In this document: positions 54,710 to 63,104 of the stretch, piece after piece
Layout: each line of letters starts with the position of its first letter
Position numbering within the stretch: the first letter of the stretch is position 1
NCBI RefSeq assembly: GCF_007858495.1
Contig: NZ_CP041663.1
Span: 682,001-746,000, forward strand
Length of the DNA: 64,000 nt
Direction of reading: 5' to 3'
Origin: Mycoplasma anserisalpingitidis
GTDB taxonomy: Bacteria > Bacillota_I > Bacilli_A > Mycoplasmatales > Metamycoplasmataceae
Position numbers and translations under genes: made by a program
The notes under the pieces: generated by a model
What the model was told of the DNA's origin: nothing
Databases searched by the model: none
The model's input: only the letters and a program-made list of their open reading frames with translations

Positions 54710-55953
54710 TGAGTAAAATAAAATATTTATCATCATCACTTCTTATTTTGCCTGCTTTAAGTGTTGTTTCTTGTGGTAGAGTAGAAAATTCAATCGAAAA
54801 AACTAAACAAGATGATGATTTTAAAAGTGACGAAATCAAAAGTATTGCTGAGTCAATTTGAACAGAAAAAGTTTTATTAGACTTATATAGTGAAGAAAAT
54901 AGTGAAGTAAAAAAACTTTCTGATTATTTGGAGAATAAAGAATCAAAGTTTTATAAAGAAGCTCTTTTAACCTTTGATATATATGCTTCTAATAATTTAT
55001 CAAAGGATCCAAATTTCTTTGTTAAAATGTATGCAGAATGAAATAAAAAAGGTTGATTAACTTCTGAAGAACAAAAAATATTAGTTCCATTTAATATTCC
55101 TACTGTTAAACCAGGAACTGAAGTGTTTGAATTGATTTATAAAAACGGAAAAACTGAAATTAATAAAACAATTAACAACTCACTGTTAACGTTAAAATAC
55201 TTCTCTATCAATAATGAAGAGCAACTAAAAAAACTTGATTCAAACTTTGAAACAAATAAATCTAAGTATGATTTGAATTATTATAATTTAATTAGCTACA
55301 TTATAGATAGTAAACCATATCAAGTTTGAGAATATGAGGAAACTAATACATCAAATATTTTTGTTACAAGAAATAAAATTATTAGCACAACAAGTGATTT
55401 TAAGGAATTATTAGCCGACAAATATGACTTAAATTATAGAGTTTCAGAAAATGAATTGCTTCTACCGAATAGAGGATATTTGACAGAGTTTGGTGGATAT
55501 AAAGGAATTGTTGTTAATAATGCTTCTAAGTACAACTTAGATTACACATTCAGTAAATTAATTGCAAAAAATAAAGATTCTGTTGTAGATGGTTTCTATT
55601 CAAATAATGCTGATAAAAAAATTGTTTCAGTAAACAATGAAGGCAAATTAACTACATCAATTTCACTTTATGATGAAGAGTCGAAAAAACTTAAAGCGGC
55701 TTATGTCGTACAAATAATTCCAACCGTCAAAGAAATTGAAAAAGTAGAAAATGACAAGACTAAAGTCGAAAAAATTCTTTCATTTGATGAATCAATTTTC
55801 AAAAATAAATTGACAGAATTAATGATTATGTTGAGTTTCAGTGATAGTTCAATAACAACTAAAGCTATTAGTTCATTTAAGAAAATTGGTTATAAATTAG
55901 AGCTAATTTATGAAATTCTTAAAGAAACTCTCAAAGGAAGTGATTTTATTTAA
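54709..55953 (+). CDS. HinT-interacting membrane complex lipoprotein P60-like
   Basis: 414 residues. The ATG overlaps the P80 stop (TAATG). The signal peptide ends LPALSVVSCG, a lipobox with the modified Cys at about residue 22. The rest is an outer-surface domain without recognisable motifs, ending close to hinT. In Mycoplasma hominis P60 and P80 form a complex in which HinT takes part; the biological role is unclear. TGA (Trp) occurs at several points. Position between P80 and hinT supports the call. Confidence 0.8.
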
Positions 55954-55958
55954 TAATT

Positions 55959-56273
55959 ATGGATATTTTTAAGAAAATAATTGATAGAGAAATTCCTGCT
56001 TCAATAATTTATGAGGACGATGTCGTAATAGCGTTTTTAGACGCTTATCCCGAGCAACCAGGACATTTCTTGGTGGTTCCTAAAAGTGAATCTAAGAATA
56101 TAATTGAGAATTCTGATGAGGAATTTATTCATGCAATGAGAATTGTGAGAAAATTAATTAATGAGAGATTAATTGAAAACGGTATAACGGATTTTAGAAT
56201 TCAAGTTAATACTGGAACTAAAGCTGGTCAAACTGTTTTTCACACACATATTCATGTAATTCCACATAAATAA
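55959..56273 (+). CDS. hinT: HIT-family nucleotide hydrolase HinT
   Basis: 104 residues. The HIT motif is VFHTHIHVIPHK at the C-terminus (HxHxH with the catalytic His). N-terminal IIDREIPASIIYEDDVVIAF is typical of HinT. It hydrolyses nucleoside phosphoramidates and adenylated substrates in the cytosol. The start is five bases after the P60 stop; no RBS is visible, which suggests translational coupling. A terminator follows directly. Confidence 0.95.
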   Translation: MDIFKKIIDREIPASIIYEDDVVIAFLDAYPEQPGHFLVVPKSESKNIIENSDEEFIHAMRIVRKLINERLIENGITDFRIQVNTGTKAGQTVFHTHIHVIPHK

Positions 56274-56291
56274 GTCCATTTGGACTTTTTT
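56272..56291 (+). terminator. Terminator after hinT
   Basis: AAGTCCA-TT-TGGACTT followed by TTTTT; the stem begins at the stop codon. Confidence 0.75.
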
Positions 56292-56402
56292 TATAAAAAC
56301 TTTTTAAAACTATTTTTTTTAGTATAATAAAAAAGTAAAAAATAGATTTTAAGCAATTTTTATTGTAAAAAAATAACTTTTTATTAAAATAGAGAGGTAA
56401 CT

Positions 56403-56705
56403 ATGTTGAAAGAAACAACTAAACAAGAATTAGGTGATGGATTAAAAAGTGGAACAAAATTATTGGTTTTCCACGCAACATGATGCGCTCCATGCAGAAT
56501 GTATAAAAATTCTTTAATTGAACTAAGTGAAAAAGATGGAATTGAAATTTACAGAGTTGATATTGATAAAGACAAAGACTATGCACTAGATATGGGTGTA
56601 CAATCAATTCCTGCTACATTTGTTTACAAAAATGGTGAAAGAGTTAAAGACTTTTTAGGCTACAGACCATATGAGCAATTAGTTGAAGAAATTAAATCAT
56701 TATAG
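56403..56705 (+). CDS. trxA: Thioredoxin
   Basis: 100 residues from ATG 56403 with GAGAGG upstream. It has the redox site WCAPC (Trp is TGA, about residues 28-32) in VFHATWCAPCRMYKNSL, the cis-Pro in QSIPATFVYKNG, and a C-terminal helix. It is the general disulfide reductant of the cytosol. TATAAT near 56322 would give a leader of about 70 bases. Confidence 0.95.
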
Positions 56706-56735
56706 AGAACTATAGAAAACTATAGTTTTCTTTTT
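56706..56735 (+). terminator. Terminator after trxA
   Basis: GAACTATAG-AAAA-CTATAGTTTTC followed by TTTTT. Confidence 0.7.
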
Positions 56736-56794
56736 AAATTAAGAATAAAAAATACTTTTGAAAAAGCACAATGTTTCTTAATACATCAGAAAAT

Positions 56795-56823
56795 AAAAAA
56801 AGAAAAGCAACCTCGGTCGCTTT
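56795..56823 (-). terminator. Terminator of the candidate ncRNA
   Basis: Minus-strand AAAGCGACC-GA-GGTTGCTTTT followed by CTTTTTTT. It is the strongest evidence for a minus-strand transcript here. Confidence 0.65.
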
Positions 56824-57056
56824 CCATTATTATTTAATAAATATATATGAGAGTAAACTATGGATTTACTATGCTATACACAATAATTATAAATAATAGA
56901 CATGAAATATATAAATAATTTTGAATTGAATAAAAAGTTTTTATACTAAAGAAAAAAATATATAAATAATGTTTTTTGTATTATGAACAATAAACAATGG
57001 TTAATTGGAATAATTTAAGCGAAAATTTGCTGCATACTGCATTCCGAACAATATGC
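56795..57056 (-). ncRNA. Candidate structured non-coding RNA
   Basis: The 373-base gap between trxA and 57109 has no convincing frame but carries a minus-strand transcription unit. TATAAT lies at 57063-57068. Near the expected 5' end is TGCATA...TATGCA and then GCAAATTTTCGC, a small hairpin. A further hairpin GTAAA-TCCATA-GTTTAC follows. The 3' end is the GC-containing stem GCGACC-GA-GGTTGC with TTTTTTTATT. Length about 260. It does not match the motifs I know for 4.5S/SRP RNA, RNase P RNA or tmRNA. Function unknown. Confidence 0.4.
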
Positions 57057-57096
57057 ATTAAAATTATACTACAATTTTTATTTATAAAAAATTTAA

Positions 57097-57102
57097 TAAA
57101 AT
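57097..57102 (+). promoter_or_regulatory. -10 box of leaderless two-helix protein operon
   Basis: TAAAAT six bases (ATAGAT) before the ATG at 57109, and 28 bases from the divergent ncRNA -10. Confidence 0.5.
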
Positions 57103-57108
57103 ATAGAT

Positions 57109-57582
57109 ATGCAAAATATTTTGAATGTAATAAGTGAAAAGATTGACAAAGATCAAAAAAAGTTAAAAAGATATAAATTGGTTGATAAATTTATAAGTTT
57201 AAGTATAGCTATACTTAATATTACTGCGGTTGTTTTGGCTTTTATAGCTTTAGTTAAAATATTGAATATTATTAAATTAGAAAATTCATCTCAGTGATAT
57301 CAAAAAACATCTTTAGTCTTGATTCTTTGTTTAGCTATTATGATTATTTTTGGTTTTATTTTAACCATTATAATAGAAATTTACAAGTACAATGCCAGAA
57401 CAAACGAATATAAAAAGTACTTAACGACAATTAAAGATTTATATGTGAAACATTCATCAGGTTTAATTTCTGATGAGGAATTAAATGAATTTATTGATAT
57501 TTTATGAAGAAGCGCAAATCAAAAAAGAAAAATAATTGTAGCAGATGTTGTTAAACAACAATTAAAGAAAGGAAATAAATAA
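57109..57582 (+). CDS. Small two-helix membrane protein A (SLATT/DUF4231-like)
   Basis: 157 residues. A basic N-terminal helix (MQNILNVISEKIDKDQKKLK) precedes two membrane helices (about residues 32-52 and 67-90), and a cytosolic C-terminal helix ends VADVVKQQLKKGNK. The order helix, two close membrane helices, then a helical tail resembles the SLATT/DUF4231 families, which include predicted pore-forming effectors; I cannot verify membership. First of three coupled genes; the stop forms TAATG with gene B. No RBS, probable leaderless transcript. Confidence 0.65.
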
Positions 57583-58064
57583 TGTTTGACGCTTTAAAAG
57601 AATCTAAAAGAACGATTTCGCAAACCAAAAAACAAATTTTAATTTATGGTTTATTTTACTACCTACTAAATTCAATTACAATTATTACAACTTTTATTGT
57701 TGGTACAATAGCTATAATTTATCTTGCGGGAGCTTCTAAATATTATGGAGATACAGTAAATCCTTATAATAGCTGATTAAATCAAGATTCTAATTATGTG
57801 TTAACTACAACAATTGTTAATGCCATACTTAGTTTATTTTCGGGTATCATTTCGTTTTTCTTAGTAAATACTAAATTCATTGAAAAAAAATCATTATTAA
57901 ATAAGTTAAATATGGAAATGATGATTTATAATGAAAAGAAATTTTATTATGGAAATAAAAAACAAGTTGATAGAGATTATATTTTATATAAAAGAATATT
58001 TTATCTTTCTAATAAGGAAAAATTTGAAAGAGAGGAAATCAAAGAATGAGAAAAGCAAAATTAA
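57582..58064 (+). CDS. Small two-helix membrane protein B
   Basis: 160 residues, ATG overlapping the stop of gene A (TAATG). N-terminal KESKRTISQTKKQI precedes helix 1 (about 19-48); helix 2 is about residues 73-94 (TTTIVNAILSLFSGIISFFL). The basic tail (KKSLLNKLNMEMMIYNEKKF) runs to the end, KEWEKQN. The final residues need TGA at 58047 to be Trp. The plan is the same as in genes A and C, so the three are likely diverged paralogues that assemble together. Overlaps gene C by 19 bases. Confidence 0.65.
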
Positions 58065-58435
58065 AAAAACGTTCTGAATTATTAAGTAATCATGAAAAAT
58101 ATAAATCGGTTTTAAGAAAATATTTGGTTACTAAATATTGTTTTGTTTTTCTAAGCGTTCTTACTTTAGTTATTTCTTCAATAATCATTATATTGAACTT
58201 ATATTCAATAAGATTTAATGAGTATCCACACCAAACTATGATTTATTTTGTTAGCATAGCGTTTATTTCTGTTGTTGTTACTCTTTTGATTTCTGTACAG
58301 TCATTCTTTAATATAACTGATAAAATAACAGTTTTTGAAGAAAACATTAATACTAACTTAAAAAGAATTGATAAATATAAAGAAAATAATGAAATAACAA
58401 GAGAAGATATTGACGACTTAATGAAAACTTTTTAA
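58046..58435 (+). CDS. Small two-helix membrane protein C
   Basis: 129 residues from ATG 58046, with GAGAGG about 12 bases upstream inside gene B. A basic N-terminus (MRKAKLKKRSELLSNHEKYK) leads into two membrane helices (about residues 32-54 and 68-92). The acidic tail ends TREDIDDLMKTF, comparable with SDEELNEFIDIL in gene A. Last gene of the three-gene unit, followed by a clear terminator. Function unknown. Confidence 0.65.
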   Translation: MRKAKLKKRSELLSNHEKYKSVLRKYLVTKYCFVFLSVLTLVISSIIIILNLYSIRFNEYPHQTMIYFVSIAFISVVVTLLISVQSFFNITDKITVFEENINTNLKRIDKYKENNEITREDIDDLMKTF

Positions 58436-58439
58436 CTAT

Positions 58440-58463
58440 AAGTTGACGTATGTCAACTTTTAT
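58440..58463 (+). terminator. Terminator of the two-helix protein operon
   Basis: AAGTTGAC-GTAT-GTCAACTT followed by TTATATT. Confidence 0.75.
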
Positions 58464-58667
58464 ATTAACTTTCCCACTTAGTAGCATAATTTCTTGAATT
58501 TCTATACATTTGAAGTATTGAAAAATACTTATTTTGTTATTTATATTTTTTACTATGAATTTGACCCAAATTCCTATGTAATTTTTGAAAAAAGTTAATA
58601 AAGCTATATTTTTTTATTAAAAATAGTTCTTTTTATATTAAACTTGAAAACTATATTTACTTAAATA

Positions 58668-58693
58668 AAATAAAAAAGAACTTAATAAAGTTC
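58668..58693 (-). terminator. Terminator of the ffh-pepC operon
   Basis: Minus-strand GAACTT-TATT-AAGTTC followed by TTTTTTATT, three bases after the pepC stop. The 58464-58667 stretch between the two operons holds no frame or structure that I could support. Confidence 0.75.
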
Positions 58694-58695
58694 TT

Positions 58696-60012
58696 CTAGT
58701 TGAATTTACACAAAACATCTCATGGCTCAATTTCAATAATTTCTTTTTCAGCAGTTTTTAAATATAATTCATCAACATATTTTTTATCAACAATAACTGA
58801 GTAATTGAATTCGTCGAATCATTTGTCAGACATGGAGAATATTCCTTTTTTACCTGAATCGCTTCCTCATGAGTTTTCAACCATTCAGTTTGTAACATTA
58901 TTCTTTTTATCTAAATTCATTCCAACAAATGACATAGCATGAGATAATCCGCTTTCGCGATATTGAAGTCTATCAGCCTTGGTGAAATCTGAAGTGTCTG
59001 AAAAAATATCATTGTAGTTGAATAAATCTGTATCCATTATTCCTAGTTTAGAATTTGAATATTTTCCGACATCACAACCAAATCAAACAGGGTTACCATC
59101 TTTTAATGAATTTATTGTTGCATTTTTTAATTCTTGTAAAGGTACATTTATCATTTTAACTTCATTTTTATTTAATACACTATAAGCATATTTTAAAACA
59201 AAAGCACTACCATGTTTATAAATGTTTCTAGGATCATGAATAATATCAACTTTATCTGTAAATTCTTTACCTATATATTTTTCAAAGAATTCATTAGGTG
59301 TGATGTTATTTATTTTTTTATATTTTTTATCCTTGTCTTTGTATTCAAAATTGAATTTTTTAGGAGGGATACCTAAACATTTACAAAGAATGTCATAAAC
59401 TTCATTAAGACAAGTTTCTTTGAGTTGCTCTATTTCTTCTTTTGAATTGGTTTCTCTAATTAATTTGGCATATTTTCTTAATCTTAAGAAAAGATGATCG
59501 TTTAATTCAAAAGTTCTTTCAGATTGAAAAGTTTCTGGCATAGCTTCTTTTGGAACAACACCGTATTTTGTAACTAAACTTTGAAAGTATTCTCAATATC
59601 CACCGTCAGGAGCTGGTGAAGATAAAAACTGTTGTACTAAATGATTTGAAATATCTAAATTTTTAGTTAATTCGATGTTTTCAAGAAATGTATTGGCCTT
59701 TTCTAATTTATCATAAAAAGCCAAATAGTTTTGAGATAGTTCAATATTTTCAATATTAAACTTCTTCATCACTATTATTCTAGCCATATTTAAAGAAGCA
59801 AAAATCCAACATCTACCACTATTTTTTTGATTCGTTATTTCGCCTTTTTCTGTTTCTACGTTAAAAACGAAATTATGTTTTTTAATCGTGTCATGGTTGA
59901 TTGTTGAAGCATCAATTCCATTTTTTACAATTGTGTTTTCAATAATTTTGTTTGATTTAGATTTAGAATATTTACTATTAAATTTTTTTAATAATTCTTG
60001 AGTTATTTCCAT
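58696..60012 (-). CDS. pepC: Aminopeptidase C (C1B bleomycin hydrolase family)
   Basis: 438 residues from ATG 60012 (AAGGAA upstream). Catalytic Cys in QKNSGRCWIFASLN (about residue 69), catalytic His in SHAMSFVG and Asn in VENSWGSDSG. These match the bleomycin hydrolase/PepC papain-like fold. It forms a cytosolic hexameric aminopeptidase that trims peptides. Trp codons TGA divide the frame at about 59590 and 59080. The last codons are EPWDVLCKFN. It follows ffh by 12 bases. Confidence 0.95.
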
Positions 60013-60024
60013 ATCAATTCCTTA

Positions 60025-61365
60025 CTAGAATAATCCGCCAAAAGGATTTCCACCTCTGCCGATCGTTTTGCCAAGTTCGCTCATTTTTTTAACCATCATA
60101 TCATATTCGTTCATTAATCTGTTAAATTCTTGAGCTGTTCTTCCGCTTCCTTTAATAACCCTCTCTTTACGAGAAGCTAATTTAAGAAGTTTAGGGTTTT
60201 TTCTTTCTTGTTTAGTCATTGAGTTGATTAAAATTTCATAAATTCTCATTTTTTCTTCAGCTTTGTCCAATTCTTCTTCGTTAATTTTGCTACTTAAATT
60301 ACCAGGTAACATTTTTAATAATTTAGAGAATTTACCTAGTTTTTTCATTTGATTTAATTGGTCTAAAAGATCATCTAAAGTAAAGTTACCAGAAAACATT
60401 TTATTAACCATTTTTGCTGCTTTTTTCTCGTCGATAACATCGCTAGCTTTTTCAATAAGTGACATAACATCACCCATACCTAAGATTCTATCTGCCATTC
60501 TATTTGGGTAGAATAAATCTAAGTTAGCAACTTTTTCACCTGTACCAATGAAGCGAATTGGCAAATTAAGAAGTTGTCTAATACTTAAAGCAGCTCCACC
60601 TCTAGCATCAGAATCTAATTTAGTGATGATTGTACCGGTAAGTTTTAATTTTTCATGGAAAGTTTGAGCTACATTAATAATATCTTGTCCAGACATTGAA
60701 TCGGCAACAAAAAAGATTTCATCAGGACTAGCGACTTTCTTAATTTCAAATAGTTCATTCATTAAGTTTTCATCAATTGAAAGACGTCCGGCGGTGTCAA
60801 TAATAATTAAATCATTTTTACTTTCTCTTGCTTTTATTAAACCATTTTTAACAATATCTACAGGATTATTTTTAATTCCTTCTTCATAAAAATCCATTTG
60901 AATTGATTTAGCCAAAGTTACCAATTGATCAACCGCAGCAGGACGATAAATATCAGCGGCTATTAAAAGAGGGTTTTCTACGAATTTCTTCTTTCTGAAA
61001 AAGTAAGAAATTTTTGCTGTAGCCGTAGTTTTACCACTACCTTGAAGTCCAACCATCATAATAATGTATGGTTTTTTATTTACTTGAGGTTCTACAACTT
61101 CACCACCAAGAATTCTAACCAATTCTTCATGAACTATTTTAATCATTTGTTGAGACGGATTAAGTTTACCAATTAAATTTGATTCGATTGTTTTTTCTTT
61201 AACATTGTTAACAAACTCTTTAACGATTTTCAAGTTAACGTCAGCTTCAAGAAGCGACATTTTTATATCTCTAGTAATTTCTTTCAAATCATCTTCGTTG
61301 ATTGTTGTCTTTTTTGACATTTTTTGCAATGCTTTTTGCATTCTATCTTCTAAAAAATTAAACAT
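60025..61365 (-). CDS. ffh: Signal recognition particle GTPase Ffh
   Basis: 446 residues. N domain, then G domain with GLQGSGKTT (about residue 106), DTAGR and TKLDSDARGG, and a C-terminal methionine-bearing M domain (MNKMFSGNFTLDDLLDQL to the end). It binds signal sequences with SRP RNA and delivers ribosomes to FtsY and YidC/Sec. No RBS precedes the ATG; TATAAT lies six bases upstream. No TGA codon is needed, so the frame is uninterrupted. Confidence 0.97.
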   Translation of the reverse strand: MFNFLEDRMQKALQKMSKKTTINEDDLKEITRDIKMSLLEADVNLKIVKEFVNNVKEKTIESNLIGKLNPSQQMIKIVHEELVRILGGEVVEPQVNKKPYIIMMVGLQGSGKTTATAKISYFFRKKKFVENPLLIAADIYRPAAVDQLVTLAKSIQMDFYEEGIKNNPVDIVKNGLIKARESKNDLIIIDTAGRLSIDENLMNELFEIKKVASPDEIFFVADSMSGQDIINVAQTFHEKLKLTGTIITKLDSDARGGAALSIRQLLNLPIRFIGTGEKVANLDLFYPNRMADRILGMGDVMSLIEKASDVIDEKKAAKMVNKMFSGNFTLDDLLDQLNQMKKLGKFSKLLKMLPGNLSSKINEEELDKAEEKMRIYEILINSMTKQERKNPKLLKLASRKERVIKGSGRTAQEFNRLMNEYDMMVKKMSELGKTIGRGGNPFGGLF

Positions 61366-61371
61366 ATTTAA

Positions 61372-61377
61372 ATTATA
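61372..61377 (-). promoter_or_regulatory. -10 box of leaderless ffh transcript
   Basis: TATAAT on the minus strand, six bases (TTAAAT) before the ffh ATG. Confidence 0.6.
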
Positions 61378-61456
61378 AAAGAAAATTCATATATATAGTA
61401 CACAAAAGTTCTACTCGAGTAAAAATACCATTTTAGTTATATGTTATTAAAAATTC

Positions 61457-61485
61457 AAAATAAAATCAGAAGCATAACTTCTGAT
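61457..61485 (-). terminator. Terminator after the YdbC/PC4-like gene
   Basis: Minus-strand ATCAGAAG-TTATG-CTTCTGAT followed by TTTATTTTG. Confidence 0.7.
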
Positions 61486-61503
61486 ATATTGACATACTCT
61501 TAA

Positions 61504-61737
61504 CTATTTTATTTTTTCCAAAACTTTAACCAAAGATTTAACCTCTTCATCAGATAAAGTTATACCTTTTCCCATTTTTGAACGGTCAGAGTTTCAGTCT
61601 CTGATATCATACTTAGCTTTATTGCCATTTCATTCAACTAAATTAATTTCTTTTTTTCAACCACTACTTGATTCTGATAAAACAGCAATATTTTTAATGA
61701 TTTTGTAGCTAATTTCAGGACTTGTTTGCTTTGCCAT
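61504..61737 (-). CDS. YdbC/PC4-like ssDNA-binding protein
   Basis: 77 residues from ATG 61737 with AAGGAGAG upstream. The pattern WKKEINLVEWNGNKAKYDI, then RDWNSDRSKMGKGITLSDEE matches the YdbC family, the bacterial relative of the PC4/p15 coactivator. PC4-fold dimers bind single-stranded DNA and may act in transcription or repair. All three Trp are TGA codons, so it disappears under the standard code. Monocistronic. Confidence 0.85.
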
Positions 61738-61852
61738 TTCTCTCCTTAATTCTTATCGACTTTCTCTATAATTATAAACTATATTAAATATTTTTATTTT
61801 ATATATTTTATAGTAAAATTTCCTATATAAATACACTAAAATAGGAGGCAAT

Positions 61853-61969
61853 ATGCGTAAAGAAATTAGAGAAAGAAACAAAGCGCGTGCTATCAAGAGA
61901 TCACACAAATTAGCTAAAGAAGCAGCAAGAGCTAAAAGAAGAGCAGAAAGAGAAGCTGCAGCAAACTAG
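61853..61969 (+). CDS. Very small basic protein
   Basis: 38 residues with a strong RBS (AGGAGG, seven bases before ATG 61853) and a terminator directly after the stop. The sequence MRKEIRERNKARAIKRSHKL followed by an Ala/Lys/Arg-rich end is almost wholly helical and basic. It resembles ribosomal protein tails such as S21, but the S21 core is missing. A nucleic-acid or ribosome-binding role is plausible but unproven. Confidence 0.6.
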   Translation: MRKEIRERNKARAIKRSHKLAKEAARAKRRAEREAAAN

Positions 61970-62000
61970 CATTAATTTTATAAATTAATGCTTTCTTTTT
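61968..62000 (+). terminator. Terminator after the small basic protein
   Basis: AGCATTAATTT-TAT-AAATTAATGCT followed by TTCTTTTT; it partly precedes the start of the next frame. Confidence 0.7.
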
Positions 62001-62004
62001 ATTT

Positions 62005-62973
62005 ATGCTAGAAAAAGAATATTGATACTTACAAAACAGTTTTTTTTCTTGAACTGGTTTTAAATTGACAGGTGATACTTTTGGTGGGATTAGTAAAATA
62101 ATTTTCTATATTTTTACCGCTTTAATATTTCTTACAATGATTTTATTGTGATTGTTTAGAGATAAAATAAGAATCTATTATAACCGTAGTAGTATTAATG
62201 TTAGAAGAAGAAATTTACTAATCAGATTAGCTGGTTCATTCACAATAATCTTTATGATTTTTAGAACAAGCGTTCTGATTATTTATCACTTTCCTAAAAG
62301 TTGAGAAATTTTACCATTACATTTTTGTCGTTTAATTTGTTTATTTATTGGTTTAATTTTACTTTTTAATAAAATAAAGTATTTTAAATACATCGCTTTC
62401 TTTGCGATTTTTGGTTCTATTTTAGCAATGTCACTTCCGGATTTTGCAAATAAGTATCAAGCAGATTTTAATGGTGCAGTATTTGGTAAAGAATATATCA
62501 AAGGACAAACATATAGTTTTGCCTTGTTCATAGATAATTATCATTATTGAGACTACATTCTAATTCACAGTTATTTGGCTATTGTTTCATCTACATTGAT
62601 GATTTTATATCCATTCAAATACAAAGTAAAAGATTTTGTTAAAACAATAATCTTCTTTGGTTCACTTTGCACACTTTTCTTCGTTATAAATGCACTAACG
62701 GGACATTTTGCTCCATTGCAATGAAAGAGTAATTATTTTTATACAGGAATAGATCAAATTAATAATTTTTCAAAATTATTACCCCCAATAACAAAATGAC
62801 CATTTATTTTTATAGCAGAGTTTATTTTAGGTTTTATTTTTGTAACATTAGCAACCATTTTACATATAGTGCTTGCTAATGTTAAAGTAAATTTAGATAA
62901 CGGAATTAAATTATTTAAAATTCAAAAAACATTTACCTTTAAGGAATTCTTCGAAAGAAGTCAAAATAGTTAA
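62005..62973 (+). CDS. YwaF/TMEM164-like integral membrane protein
   Basis: 322 residues with about six to seven membrane helices. The conserved LPLHFCRLICLFIG motif (about residues 112-125) is diagnostic of the YwaF (TIGR02206) family, whose TMEM164 relatives include acyltransferases. A conserved LIHSYLAIVSS segment follows. TGA (Trp) is frequent. The ATG 62005 lacks an RBS and lies just after a terminator, so the exact start is uncertain. The biochemical activity in mycoplasmas is unknown. Confidence 0.75.
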
Positions 62974-62975
62974 TT

Positions 62976-62996
62976 AGCACTATGTGCTTTTTTATT
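62976..62996 (+). terminator. Terminator after the YwaF-like gene
   Basis: AGCAC-TAT-GTGCT followed by TTTTTTATT. Confidence 0.7.
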
Positions 62997-63104
62997 CACT
63001 TTTTAGAAAATATGAAAAAAATTTTTATATATTTTATTTATTTTGTCTTTATTAAAATTTTAAATATTTTATTATTTATAATATTAAAATAACAAGGAGA
63101 AAAC

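Noticed and set aside
56795-57056. 4.5S/SRP RNA, RNase P RNA or tmRNA
   Set aside because: The conserved SRP loop (GGAAG/GCAGC), RNase P core and tmRNA ends were looked for and not found, so only a generic ncRNA is claimed.
61853-61969. Ribosomal protein S21
   Set aside because: It has the basic tail composition but not the N-terminal S21 core, and is only 38 residues.
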